This document shows, piece after piece, positions 1-8,887 of a stretch of 57,858 nucleotides of DNA (position 1 is its first letter; each line of letters begins with the position of its first letter). The notes under the pieces were generated by a model. That model ran no database searches. It was given only the letters and a program-made list of their open reading frames with translations, and was not told where the DNA came from. The DNA is from Candidatus Poribacteria bacterium (GTDB lineage Bacteria > Poribacteria > WGA-4E > PCPOR2b): assembly GCA_022822005.1 (NCBI GenBank), contig JAJECO010000073.1:1-57858 (forward strand). Direction: 5' to 3'. The position numbers and the translations under genes are program-made.

Positions 1-1512
1 CGTGAAGCGTTACCGAGCCCATTGGTTGTGGAAGTTCGTGATCAGTATGGGGGGGCGGTGGGAGGAGTACCGGTGGCCTTTGCTGTCAGTGCAGGCGATG
101 GTGTGTTAAGTGATACCACTGCAACGACCAACGTATACGGACGGGCAGAAAGCACGCTGACCCTTGGACCTAGCCCCGGCATAAACACTGTTGATGTCAG
201 TGTCGAGGGGCTTACCGAAACCGCAACCTTCAACGCTGTCGCTAAGCTGCTCGAGTTTGACCTCTCCCTTCCGGCAGGAATCAGCTTGATTCATATTCCG
301 CTGAAGGTAAGAACAATTAAAGGGGTGGCGGGAACCATCGAATCAATTGCTGATCTCTACGATGCACTCGGTGGTGCGGATGCCGTCAGTTTCCTCAGCA
401 CCTATGATCCTGCAACTCAAGATTGGTTCAGCTATTTCGGTGTTTCAGACAAAGGTACGTCTGTGGATAGGGGTTTAACTGATGACATCGGGATTCTCGC
501 CAGTATGACAGTCCCGGTGACCATTCGTCTCGGTGGCGACGCACTAGGAACAAATAGAAGTAGCATCATTGCGTTAAACCAGGGTCTCAATCTTGTGGGG
601 CTACCGTTGAGGGATTCAAGAATTACCCGTGTGAGTGATCTGTTTGCGCTTGAAGGGATTATGGATAATGTTTCTGTGATTGTTGTTTCGGATAACGGAG
701 AGTTCAAGTGGGTTGGTCGCGCAGGTGATCCTGGGGATATAGAAATCATTGGAGGACAATCCTTTATCTTGGCCGCTCAGCAGGCGAGGACGGTTACTAT
801 CTCCGGCGATGCTTGGGATAATGCCTTCGGCGGCACGATGGCTGCGTCACCAATGATGGTGAAGGGAATCCAACCGACTGAAATTGCTCCTGTTCTGGCA
901 CTAAGCGGTTCGATTGTTGACGGTGTGAAAGGCATCAACAGCGCAAGACTCCGTGTTACCGTTAAGAACCTCTCAACTGGCAGCACAGTTACCACTGGAG
1001 TTAAAGATACGGGTAGTACTTCATCGCAGTTTGGCTATCGACTCACTGTTGTTGACATAGAGAACGGACGAGCGGCAGCGATGGGGGATACTCTTGAAAT
1101 CTCAGTCACATCGCAGGAGACTCCTATCGGTGTGGAGCCGTTGCGATATACTATTACGGCTGAAGACGTGAGACGCAGCCGTGTTGAATTGCCGCTACTA
1201 TCTCTCCGAGAGATACCAACAGAGACAGAACTATTACGAAACTATCCGAATCCATTCAACCCAGAGACATGGATCCCCTATCGGCTAGCAGAAGACGCCT
1301 TCGTCACCTTGACCATCTATGACAGTAGCGGTCAGGTTATTCTTACACTTGACGTCGGGTACCAAACCGCAGCTGCCTATGAGAATCGGTCCAAAGCAGC
1401 ATATTGGGATGGTAGAAATGATCTCGGTGAGTCGGTAGCAAGTGGCGTGTATTTTTACACGCTTACGGCAGGGGATTATTCTGCCACGCGCAAGATGCTT
1501 ATCCTAAAGTAG
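1..1512 (+). CDS. Surface/secreted protein, 3' part, Ig-like domain plus C-terminal sorting-type domain (partial)
   Basis: The reading frame is open at the left edge, so the N-terminus lies outside the window; about 503 residues are visible. The first ~70 resemble a bacterial Ig-like (Big_1/invasin) domain: VVEVRDQYGGAV, then a Gly/Thr-rich strand pattern ending in VEG. A middle ~300-residue part is unrecognised. The last ~85 residues begin NYPNPFNPETWIPYRL and end SGVYFYTLTAGDYSATRKML, the FlgD-like fold found at the C-terminus of many secreted Poribacteria and Fibrobacteres-Chlorobi-Bacteroidetes proteins, where it acts as a type-IX-like sorting signal. Export to the surface is inferred. 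The gene converges on the acyl-CoA synthetase gene. Confidence 0.85.
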   Translation, partial: REALPSPLVVEVRDQYGGAVGGVPVAFAVSAGDGVLSDTTATTNVYGRAESTLTLGPSPGINTVDVSVEGLTETATFNAVAKLLEFDLSLPAGISLIHIPLKVRTIKGVAGTIESIADLYDALGGADAVSFLSTYDPATQDWFSYFGVSDKGTSVDRGLTDDIGILASMTVPVTIRLGGDALGTNRSSIIALNQGLNLVGLPLRDSRITRVSDLFALEGIMDNVSVIVVSDNGEFKWVGRAGDPGDIEIIGGQSFILAAQQARTVTISGDAWDNAFGGTMAASPMMVKGIQPTEIAPVLALSGSIVDGVKGINSARLRVTVKNLSTGSTVTTGVKDTGSTSSQFGYRLTVVDIENGRAAAMGDTLEISVTSQETPIGVEPLRYTITAEDVRRSRVELPLLSLREIPTETELLRNYPNPFNPETWIPYRLAEDAFVTLTIYDSSGQVILTLDVGYQTAAAYENRSKAAYWDGRNDLGESVASGVYFYTLTAGDYSATRKMLILK

Positions 1513-1514
1513 TA

Positions 1515-1586
1515 GGCACACGTTGCTTTGAATCTTGCCTGTCCCGGTTTATCGAGGATTTATCGGGGTTGTGTGCCGTAACAATT
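1515..1586. terminator. Possible shared terminator between convergent genes
   Basis: The gap between two converging genes contains GGCACAC at 1516-1522 and its inverse GTGTGCC at 1571-1577, followed on the plus strand by a short T-rich stretch (AATTTTA, 1583-1589). The loop is long (about 48 bases), so this is a weak candidate. Confidence 0.3.
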
Positions 1587-3614
1587 TTAACGGCACTGCT
1601 CATCGCGCAGGACACGGCGCATGATTTTGTTAGAGACGGTTCGGGGCAGGGCATCGACAACAATCACATCGTGAATCCGAAAGAGCGGATTAAGATGTTC
1701 CCGGATTGCCGATCGTAGGGAGGCGTGTAGCGAACCGGTATCTACTCCCGGCAGCAGCACAGCGTAAATGACCAACTGACTGGGACCCCCGTCCGGCGGA
1801 GGCACAGCAATCGCTGCGACTTCTCGAATCCCACTCACCGAATTGAGAACTGCCTCAATCTCCGCCGAACTGACCTTGATGCCGTTGAGATTCATCGTAT
1901 CATCCACGCGTCCATGGATACGGTAGTAGCTATCAGCCAACCGCTCGACCCCATCTCCATGACGACGAAGGGGTGGCATCTTCGACAATCGGGGAGTTCC
2001 CTCAAAATACACATCGTGATGATCGTTATTTAACAATTCGGTGGAAAGTCCAATAGAGGGTGGCGTTACAAAGACCTCGCCATTGTCGGCTGGTTGACCG
2101 TCCTCATCGCAGATGACTATATCCAGCCCCAAGGCAGGCGTTGTAAATGTCGACGGAGCAGCGGGCTGGACAGTCGTGCCGGTGATATAGCCACCCCCTA
2201 TCTCTGTCCCGCCGCAATATTCGATAATCGGGCGGTATCCCGCCAAAGACATCAGAAACAACATATCCTCAGAGTTGGAACACTCGCCTGTGGAACTGAA
2301 GGCTTTAATCGCGGTCCAATCAAGCCCCTTCATACAGCCCGTATTTTTCCAAGCTCTCACTAAACTTGGCACGACGCCGAGCATTGTAACGCCAGCATTT
2401 TGCACAAACTCGCCAAACTCCCGTTCCGTTGGGGCACCATCGTATAACGCAATCGTCCCCTGATTAATCAAGCTGGCGTAGATGAGCCAAGGTCCCATCA
2501 TCCAGCCAAGATTTGTGGGCCATGCCAAAACATCTCCACGTTGAGTATCGTGATGCAGATGTGCATCCACTGCGCATTTAATCGGCGTGGTTTGTGTCCA
2601 CGGAATTGCTTTAGGTTCTCCCGTGGTTCCCGACGAGAACAGGATATTCGTATGGTCGTGCGGACCGCAGCCAACTGCGTCGAACTGATCACTATTGCTA
2701 AGAAACGCATCCCAAGTCAAATCACCTTCTCGCAATTCGATCCGGTTCTCGCCCTCGCGGGAAAGTACTATCGCCTTTGGCGCGTTCGCGTCAACAACCT
2801 TTGAATATAACGGCAACTGTTTTCCTGCACGGCGGATATAGTCTTGCGTGAAGATCCCCTTCGCATTTGCGATATGCAGGCGCATCTGAATCTCATCAGG
2901 CGCGAAACTGTCCGCAATCGAAATCACAACGCCACCCGCTTTGATAATTCCGAGATAGATTCCAACCGATTCGGTATGCATCGGCATGTTGACAGCGATA
3001 GGGTCACCCGGCTGGAACCCAGCATCCACAAATCCATTGGCAACCCGATTGACAAGTACATTGAGTTCTCCGTAACTCATCGTCGAAAGCGTTGAACCTT
3101 CTGATTGAAACACAATTGCAGTCGCATCGCTTGACGCGTTAAAGCAGCTTTTGACAATGTTAAGCCGTGCATCTACCAGCCAGTCGGGAAATTCATCCCC
3201 GTTGGACAGATCCATCACCTGACTAAATTTCCGATGGAACTGAATTCCAATCCGATCAATCATTAACTGCCAGAAATCGGCGCGATGGTGTGCCGACCAC
3301 GAATGAAGCATCTCATAAGAATCAAGATTGAGTTCCCGCATAACCGCCGCGATATTTGTTTTTTCAATTTCCTCTTCAGTTGGAAACCAGGCGGGGGCAA
3401 CCGCACCTTTCCAGTCAGCAAAAATTGTGTTATAGATCAGTTGATGTAGCGCGAACGGATGGTCAGGGGTTAAAATGGTTTGCGAAATTTCTTCCCAACA
3501 GGCTGCGGCTGGCAGCGATGCGAGTAACGGATTGATGCGCTCTATTAGATGATCCGATGCAGCTTTGTCCAACCCGCATTCGATGAGATTTTCACGCGTC
3601 AGTTTCTTTGCCAT
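1587..3614 (-). CDS. AMP-forming acyl-CoA synthetase (acetoacetyl-CoA synthetase/AAE17-18-like)
   Basis: A 675-residue ANL-superfamily adenylating enzyme, expected to form an acyl-adenylate from a carboxylic acid and ATP and then the CoA thioester. The phosphate-binding motif SSGTTGEPKAIPWT is at about residues 328-341, the aromatic/acidic motif YCGGTEIGGG near 465, and the hinge region YRIHGRVDDTMNLNGIKVSSAEIE near 560. The C-terminal PRTVSNKIMRR holds the probable catalytic Lys. The N-terminal ~120 residues match an acetyl-CoA synthetase N-terminal cap, as in long members such as plant AAE17/18. I chose ATG 3614 over the TTG one codon upstream; AGGAAGG lies 5' of it. It is the last gene of the sox operon, 24 bases after soxG. 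The substrate is unknown. Confidence 0.85.
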   Translation of the reverse strand: MAKKLTRENLIECGLDKAASDHLIERINPLLASLPAAACWEEISQTILTPDHPFALHQLIYNTIFADWKGAVAPAWFPTEEEIEKTNIAAVMRELNLDSYEMLHSWSAHHRADFWQLMIDRIGIQFHRKFSQVMDLSNGDEFPDWLVDARLNIVKSCFNASSDATAIVFQSEGSTLSTMSYGELNVLVNRVANGFVDAGFQPGDPIAVNMPMHTESVGIYLGIIKAGGVVISIADSFAPDEIQMRLHIANAKGIFTQDYIRRAGKQLPLYSKVVDANAPKAIVLSREGENRIELREGDLTWDAFLSNSDQFDAVGCGPHDHTNILFSSGTTGEPKAIPWTQTTPIKCAVDAHLHHDTQRGDVLAWPTNLGWMMGPWLIYASLINQGTIALYDGAPTEREFGEFVQNAGVTMLGVVPSLVRAWKNTGCMKGLDWTAIKAFSSTGECSNSEDMLFLMSLAGYRPIIEYCGGTEIGGGYITGTTVQPAAPSTFTTPALGLDIVICDEDGQPADNGEVFVTPPSIGLSTELLNNDHHDVYFEGTPRLSKMPPLRRHGDGVERLADSYYRIHGRVDDTMNLNGIKVSSAEIEAVLNSVSGIREVAAIAVPPPDGGPSQLVIYAVLLPGVDTGSLHASLRSAIREHLNPLFRIHDVIVVDALPRTVSNKIMRRVLRDEQCR

Positions 3615-3638
3615 CAAAGGAGACCTTCCTCCCTGCCC

Positions 3639-4325
3639 TTACCCTTTTATCAACTCGGCTAACGCCGCCCTGCCAATCGGGACAACCCCAAATTCTCTAC
3701 CTGCTTCTATTAGGGTATCCCAGACATAGACACCCAATGACTGTGTGCCAATGATGGAAAATGCTGGCAATTCGCCAATATCACGGCGAATAATTAGCTG
3801 AGTTGTTTTGGCAAGACTGCTCTGTTTCGCTGTTTCGTTTGGAAACGCTGCAGGATGAAAATCCAGTCCGCATACCTTACTCAAAAGCTCTTGACTGGCG
3901 GGACCAATCACCCGAATCTCCGCTCTGCCGTGCGTAACCTCTGTGACTGTTACAAATTGTTCCGATGCTGCCGATACAGTCGTCAGTTTTTTCTGTGCTC
4001 TCACCTCTCTGCCGGGCGGAGTAGTAATAAAAAAGAGATCGTTCCGCAAACAATAGATGCCATCGCGTCCTTCGTTGACTTGAAGTGGGTCTAAATCGAG
4101 AGCGTCCATCAACACAGATTCGGCGTGATCTCCTTCAAGCAGCAGTTTCCCATTCGGTGTTTCGTCAGCGAGAACAACCCGTTCACGGGCGGCGGTGATT
4201 TCATCCTCCTCCGTCGTATAAACCTCTGGGATACGCCAGCCTTGTTCCTCCGTGAACGTTACGCCCAAACGTTGGGTGATCGAATGTAAAGGGGTCAGCT
4301 TGATAGGTGTTTTGGAGGTGCTCAC
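3639..4325 (-). CDS. soxG: Sarcosine oxidase gamma subunit-like (SoxG)
   Basis: A 228-residue protein with a GcvT-like N-terminal fold, as in the gamma subunit of heterotetrameric sarcosine oxidase. SoxG caps the alpha/beta core and has no catalytic cofactor of its own. Recognisable parts are the TPLHSITQRLG start, the GRAEIRVIGPASQELLSKVCGLD block near residues 130-155, and the ending VWDTLIEAGREFGVVPIGRAAL, which also resembles the end of GcvT domains. Its ATG overlaps the soxA stop codon (ATGA), which implies translational coupling. The assignment leans on position (fourth in B-D-A-G order) as well as sequence, because gamma subunits diverge strongly. Confidence 0.8.
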   Translation of the reverse strand: MSTSKTPIKLTPLHSITQRLGVTFTEEQGWRIPEVYTTEEDEITAARERVVLADETPNGKLLLEGDHAESVLMDALDLDPLQVNEGRDGIYCLRNDLFFITTPPGREVRAQKKLTTVSAASEQFVTVTEVTHGRAEIRVIGPASQELLSKVCGLDFHPAAFPNETAKQSSLAKTTQLIIRRDIGELPAFSIIGTQSLGVYVWDTLIEAGREFGVVPIGRAALAELIKG

Positions 4326-7252
4326 ATGCGTAACCTTTCTCCATCGGGGTCATAGAAGGCGTCATGATGGACACGCGCTTCTACCAGATTTCCGTCTATG
4401 CGAATCGTAAAGGGAGCACCGTCTTGAGATGCCAACTCTGGCGGTAACCAACAGAGTCCAATTGCCTCCGCTAATGTTGGACTGAATCGGCTGGAGGTGA
4501 CCCAGCCCGTGATTGTCAATCTTCCATCTGCGTCGGGTTCGACAATCTGTAACCCTTCATCGGGAACAACGTCCGAATCTACCATCTTGAAGCCGACCAA
4601 AAGCTGCTTTGGTCCTTCAGTAGAGATTCGCATCAGGGAAGGCTTTCCCAGAAAGTCGGGCTTATCTAATTTCACCGCCCACGCCATATTGGCAGAGAGC
4701 GGGTCAGACATAGCGTCGGTATCCTGCCCGACGATAATATGTGCCTTTTCCAATCGCAATATGCGCTGCGCCTCCACGCCAAATGGAGCAATGCCAAACT
4801 CTCTACCCGCATCCATCAGTGCTTCCCAGATGTGCAAGGCATAGGCGGATGGACAATGAACTTCGTAAGAAAGTTCACCTGTGAAACCGATACGCAGCAA
4901 TCGACACGGTACATCCGCAACCTTAGCGGACCGGACGCGCATGTAAGGGAAGGCTTTGTTGGTAAGATTCCGGTCTGTTAATTTCTCTAACACTGCCCGT
5001 GATTGGGGACCCGCCAAGTTGAAAGCGGAGTAGGCATCGGTTAGATCCGTTAAGTGGATTCCCTCACCCCACCCGGACTGTAGCCACCATTGCAACCACT
5101 CAAAGATCGGTGTTGCGCCGGTAGAAGTCGTAGTCATATACCATGTTTCGTCGTTCAGATGTGCACAAACCCCATCGTTTAGCACCACACCTTCATCATT
5201 GCACATCACACCGTAGCGTACCCGTCCAACAGGGAGGTTTTTCCACTGATTGGTGTAGATGCGTTCCAGCAGCTCAGGCACTCCGGGACCAGTAAGCTGT
5301 AGTTTTCCCAAGGGACTCACATCAATAAGACCAGCGCGCTCACGGACGCCCATCGCTTCTGATGCTGGATCGCCGTAGTGATTTGGGCGCAGCCAAAATC
5401 CAGCGACCATCATGTCTGCGCCGTGGTCGAGGTGCCATTGGTGTATCGGTGTTGTCTGCACCGGTTCCATATTTTGTCCCGCCAAAGCACCGAGCGTCAC
5501 CGGCGTGGTGGGCGGTCTCGCAGTCGTGGTGCCGGTTTCCTGTATTGTCGAGCTGTTGGCATGTGCGCAAAGATGAATGGTGTTCATTGAACACATAGCA
5601 CCCTGACAGGGCCCCATCGAAATGGTGCTGTATCGCTTGAGCAACTCGATGCTGTCATATCCCTCTGCAATCGCCGTCTGTACGTCTTCGTCCGTGACAT
5701 CTTCACAATAGCACACGAATCGTTTCTTGTTACCGGGAACGCACACCCGCTCCGAAGTGCGGCGCGGTTTTGAAATATCAGGCGAATGCGCTGTTAATCC
5801 ATCGACTTCACCGAAACCTACGAAGGCGGCTGCAGCCGTTCCTATCTGTTGGGCTTCCGCAATCTGTGAATCAAGGGCGTGTGTTCCCGACGCTCGTCCT
5901 ACCACATAAATGCCCGGCGGAGTGGATACCGGTATTATTTCCGCTCGTTCTTCGTTGTATTCCGATTTTCCGCCCGCCATGTAGGCGAGCTCGGTGGCGG
6001 GAGTCCAGCCCATGCTTGTCACAATGAGATCGCAATGTAGTGATTGCGTCGTTTTGGGGGAGATTTCGCCGTGTTCGTCTATGCGCGTGATCTTCGCGCC
6101 TCTTACTGCGTTTGAACCAAGCGCCTCAACGATGATATGCCGATAAAACACTGGAACACCAGCGTTGATCAATCCGTCCCGGTATGGGCTTGAGCAGGCG
6201 TTGGACTCACGTTCTTCCACGATAGCCCCCACGTTCACTCCCAGCGACTGAAGGTCAGCAGCTACGTCCCAGCCATCCTCATTAGCCGTTACAATCACAA
6301 CCTGTTTGCCGGGAAGGACGCCGAAAAGATGTACCAAACGCTGCACAGCACTTCCCAACATAACGCCCGGCAGATCGTTGTTATCGAAGATTAGGGGCAC
6401 TTCATAAGCACCGGTCGCCACAATCACCGATTTCGTTCGTATCTTAAACAAACGTGTCCCCTTTACGGCGCAAAGCCAGTGGTCCTGATACCAGCCCAGA
6501 ACACTCGTATCGGTGAAAACTGTGATATTTGGTTGGTGATTGACCGCTTCCAGCAGTTCCGGCAGGTTTTTGGATGCTTCCGGGGGCGAAGAGGAATCCA
6601 TAGGGACGGTGAAGCGAAGATGACCGCCGAGTGTCGGGTTTTCATCGAAGAGCAGCACCTGTGCACCGGCTTCTGCCGCCGCCAATGCCGCGCCGATTCC
6701 CGCTGGTCCTCCACCAGCTACAACGACATCGGTGTGCAGGTATTGCTTGTCAAACTCACCCAAGGGTGTATCAATATGGACCTCGCCCAAGCCAGCGATA
6801 TGGCGTAGCGTATGTTCGTAGAGGGGCCACAGCTTTTGTGGGCGGATAAAAGTTTTATAATAAAAACCCACCGGCATAAAACGTGATCCCAGTTGGGTCA
6901 AAGAAAGCAGATCTCGATTGAGCGAGGGCCAAACGTTCTGCGCTCGGACCTCCATCCCTGCTTCAACCGGTCTAGTACATGCCCGGACGTTCGGTTCGTC
7001 TCCAATCTGCACCAAACAGTTGGGACAATGTCCGGAACAACAAAGCAAGCCACGCGGACGATGATACTTAAACGAGCGACTCAGAACTTGGACACCTGCT
7101 GCAGTCAAAGCTGAAGCAACGGTATCACCAGGATGGGCAGTATACTCTACTCCATCAAAAGTGAATCGAATCGTAGTAGTGCGATCAATCACCTCACCTC
7201 CCTTTGGATGAAGTCGATTGGGGGTTATTAGTATATCATGTTCAGTTCGCAT
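4322..7252 (-). CDS. soxA: Sarcosine oxidase alpha subunit-like protein with two predicted [2Fe-2S] sites
   Basis: A 976-residue cytoplasmic flavoprotein with four parts. (1) An N-terminal ferredoxin-like domain with Cys71, Cys76, Cys79 and Cys92 (spacing C-x4-C-x2-C-x12-C). (2) An FAD/NAD-binding domain with GGGPAG at about 180-185. (3) A BFD-like segment with Cys514, Cys516, Cys549 and Cys554 (C-x-C-x32-C-x4-C). (4) A folate-binding GcvT domain from about 600 to the end. This is the SoxA architecture, where methyl groups from sarcosine-like amines are passed to tetrahydrofolate. As I recall, well-studied oxygen-using SoxA proteins lack these cysteines, so this one may hand electrons to a carrier. 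I chose ATG 7252 because GGAG sits 5 bases upstream; a GTG at 7270 is the alternative. Confidence 0.88.
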   Translation of the reverse strand: MRTEHDILITPNRLHPKGGEVIDRTTTIRFTFDGVEYTAHPGDTVASALTAAGVQVLSRSFKYHRPRGLLCCSGHCPNCLVQIGDEPNVRACTRPVEAGMEVRAQNVWPSLNRDLLSLTQLGSRFMPVGFYYKTFIRPQKLWPLYEHTLRHIAGLGEVHIDTPLGEFDKQYLHTDVVVAGGGPAGIGAALAAAEAGAQVLLFDENPTLGGHLRFTVPMDSSSPPEASKNLPELLEAVNHQPNITVFTDTSVLGWYQDHWLCAVKGTRLFKIRTKSVIVATGAYEVPLIFDNNDLPGVMLGSAVQRLVHLFGVLPGKQVVIVTANEDGWDVAADLQSLGVNVGAIVEERESNACSSPYRDGLINAGVPVFYRHIIVEALGSNAVRGAKITRIDEHGEISPKTTQSLHCDLIVTSMGWTPATELAYMAGGKSEYNEERAEIIPVSTPPGIYVVGRASGTHALDSQIAEAQQIGTAAAAFVGFGEVDGLTAHSPDISKPRRTSERVCVPGNKKRFVCYCEDVTDEDVQTAIAEGYDSIELLKRYSTISMGPCQGAMCSMNTIHLCAHANSSTIQETGTTTARPPTTPVTLGALAGQNMEPVQTTPIHQWHLDHGADMMVAGFWLRPNHYGDPASEAMGVRERAGLIDVSPLGKLQLTGPGVPELLERIYTNQWKNLPVGRVRYGVMCNDEGVVLNDGVCAHLNDETWYMTTTSTGATPIFEWLQWWLQSGWGEGIHLTDLTDAYSAFNLAGPQSRAVLEKLTDRNLTNKAFPYMRVRSAKVADVPCRLLRIGFTGELSYEVHCPSAYALHIWEALMDAGREFGIAPFGVEAQRILRLEKAHIIVGQDTDAMSDPLSANMAWAVKLDKPDFLGKPSLMRISTEGPKQLLVGFKMVDSDVVPDEGLQIVEPDADGRLTITGWVTSSRFSPTLAEAIGLCWLPPELASQDGAPFTIRIDGNLVEARVHHDAFYDPDGERLRM

Positions 7253-7302
7253 TAATTCTCCAGTTACCACCTATAGCAAGTAATAGGATAGAAAGATCCC
7301 CG

Positions 7303-7569
7303 TCACGCATTACGTTTCGCGTAAGGATAAGTCTTTATCACTTCATTAGTTCGTGTGTGTCGTTCCGCCAAAAACCATAGACCACAGCCAGCGTTATGAT
7401 GCCACCACTCCGTTTGCGCATCCATGACGTTATTGCGCATATAAAGATAGTTTGCCCATTCTGTACTGCTAAGAGCTGAGGGATCTTTGGGACGTGAACT
7501 GAGCTCTCCACCAAAACGGAACTCGCTTACATTTCGGTTTCCGCAGTTAGGGCAGGTTAAAAGTAACAT
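7303..7569 (-). CDS. soxD: Sarcosine oxidase delta subunit-like (SoxD)
   Basis: An 88-residue small subunit. It opens MLLLTCPNCGNRNVSEF, the zinc-knuckle start of SoxD, followed by EFRFGGELSSRPKDP, WANYLYMRNN and the HHNAGCGLWF block that supplies the remaining zinc ligands. In the heterotetramer it is the zinc-binding structural subunit. ATG 7569 is preferred because GGAG lies six bases upstream and the resulting N-terminus matches the family; a start four codons upstream is possible. It lies between soxB (19-base gap) and soxA (50-base gap), the canonical order. Confidence 0.93.
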   Translation of the reverse strand: MLLLTCPNCGNRNVSEFRFGGELSSRPKDPSALSSTEWANYLYMRNNVMDAQTEWWHHNAGCGLWFLAERHTRTNEVIKTYPYAKRNA

Positions 7570-7588
7570 ATTGATCTCCATTCGCGTT

Positions 7589-8827
7589 TTAGTGCCCTAC
7601 GGACGCTGCACCTTTCTCACCGACCAAGTCATTCTCTTCAAAACGTGATAAACGGAAGGGAGCGATGAGATCTGGAGTCTTGTCCGTCGCGATTAATTCC
7701 GCTAAGGTTTTACCAGCAATGGGAGACGCTTTGAATCCATAAGTACCCCAACCGACATCTATTAAAAATCCATTGACGGGAGTGAACCCCATAATTGGGC
7801 TATAGTCCGGAGGCATCTCACAGATACCTGCCCACTGGCGTAGGATTCGCACATTACTCAGTGCGGGGAAGAGTTCGAGAACATGCCCCGCGATGCCTTC
7901 AAGAAACGTCAGGGAACCTGCCATCGAATAGGAAGAAAAAGGATCTACACTTGCGCCCATCACCAATTCACCCCGGTCTGTCTGACTAATGTATACGTGC
8001 AGACTACCGGAGACAACAACCACGTCCAGGAAGGGCTTGAGCGGCTCAGTCACGCAGGCTTGCAGCGGGATAGTAGTCAGCGGAAGTTTGATGTCCACCA
8101 TCGTCGTAATGGTCGATGCCCAGCCAGCAGTCGCGTTAAGAACGGTTCCAGTCTTGATACGACCGCGAGTTGTTTCCACCCCCGTCACTTTCCCTTTCTT
8201 CACCTTGATTCCGGTTACCTCTGTATTTTGGTGAATATGGGCACCGCGCACGTCTGCTTGGTGGGCATAACCCCAAACGACTGCATCGTGGCGAATTATG
8301 CCGCCGGGTGGATGGTAAAGTGCCGCCAAAATGGGATAACGGGGATGGTCACTCACATCAAGATAGGGACAGAGTCTCTTGATCTCATCAGGCCAAATCA
8401 AACGCGAATCAACACCTTCGATCTGGTTCACCTCCGCCCTCCGCCGCATCGTATTGACGCCGCCATCGGTATGGGCGAGGGTCAGGTGCCCTCGCTGGCT
8501 GAACATCACATTGAAATTGAGGTCGTCGGACAGTTGTTCGTAGAGTTTGACGCTCTCGTCGTAAAATCGTACGCCCTCTGGGGTGAGGTAGTTGCTGCGG
8601 ACAATTGCGGTGTTGCGACCGCTACCGCCCGCCCCGATGTAGCTTTTTTCCAGTATGGCCACATCGGTGATGCCGTGCTCTTCGGCGAGATAATAAGCAC
8701 AGGCGAGTCCGTGTGCGCCGCCACCGATGATGACGACATCGTAACGTTTTTTCAGTTCGTGTGACCGCCACATTTTTGGTGGAGGTTGGCTACTGTTGAA
8801 AGCTTGTCGGATGAGTTGGACTGACAT
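7589..8827 (-). CDS. soxB: Sarcosine oxidase beta subunit-like FAD-dependent oxidoreductase (SoxB)
   Basis: A 412-residue DAO-family flavoprotein that oxidises the N-methyl amine in SoxBDAG complexes. The Rossmann motif VVIIGGGAHGLACAYYLAEE is at 31-50. RHDAVVWGY places a His at residue 180, matching the position that binds FMN covalently in heterotetrameric sarcosine oxidase. The C-terminal WAGICEMPPDYSPIMG and GFLIDVGWGTYGFKASPIAG blocks are the usual flavin-lid motifs. Length and order (B-D-A-G) fit. The substrate could be sarcosine, dimethylglycine or another secondary amine. A large antisense open frame at 7883-8764 is a shadow of this gene. Confidence 0.93.
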   Translation of the reverse strand: MSVQLIRQAFNSSQPPPKMWRSHELKKRYDVVIIGGGAHGLACAYYLAEEHGITDVAILEKSYIGAGGSGRNTAIVRSNYLTPEGVRFYDESVKLYEQLSDDLNFNVMFSQRGHLTLAHTDGGVNTMRRRAEVNQIEGVDSRLIWPDEIKRLCPYLDVSDHPRYPILAALYHPPGGIIRHDAVVWGYAHQADVRGAHIHQNTEVTGIKVKKGKVTGVETTRGRIKTGTVLNATAGWASTITTMVDIKLPLTTIPLQACVTEPLKPFLDVVVVSGSLHVYISQTDRGELVMGASVDPFSSYSMAGSLTFLEGIAGHVLELFPALSNVRILRQWAGICEMPPDYSPIMGFTPVNGFLIDVGWGTYGFKASPIAGKTLAELIATDKTPDLIAPFRLSRFEENDLVGEKGAASVGH

Positions 8828-8887
8828 CTGTTTCGTAGGTAGGATCCTTAGAGGGAGTGCGCTTGACTTGGCGTCAATCTATTGAGG

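Noticed and set aside
5362-6027. Several plus-strand open frames opposite soxA
   Set aside because: They are shadows of the strongly conserved SoxA coding sequence.
7883-8764. Long plus-strand open frame of 293 codons
   Set aside because: It lies entirely antisense to soxB, whose protein is clearly conserved; the antisense product has no recognisable motif.
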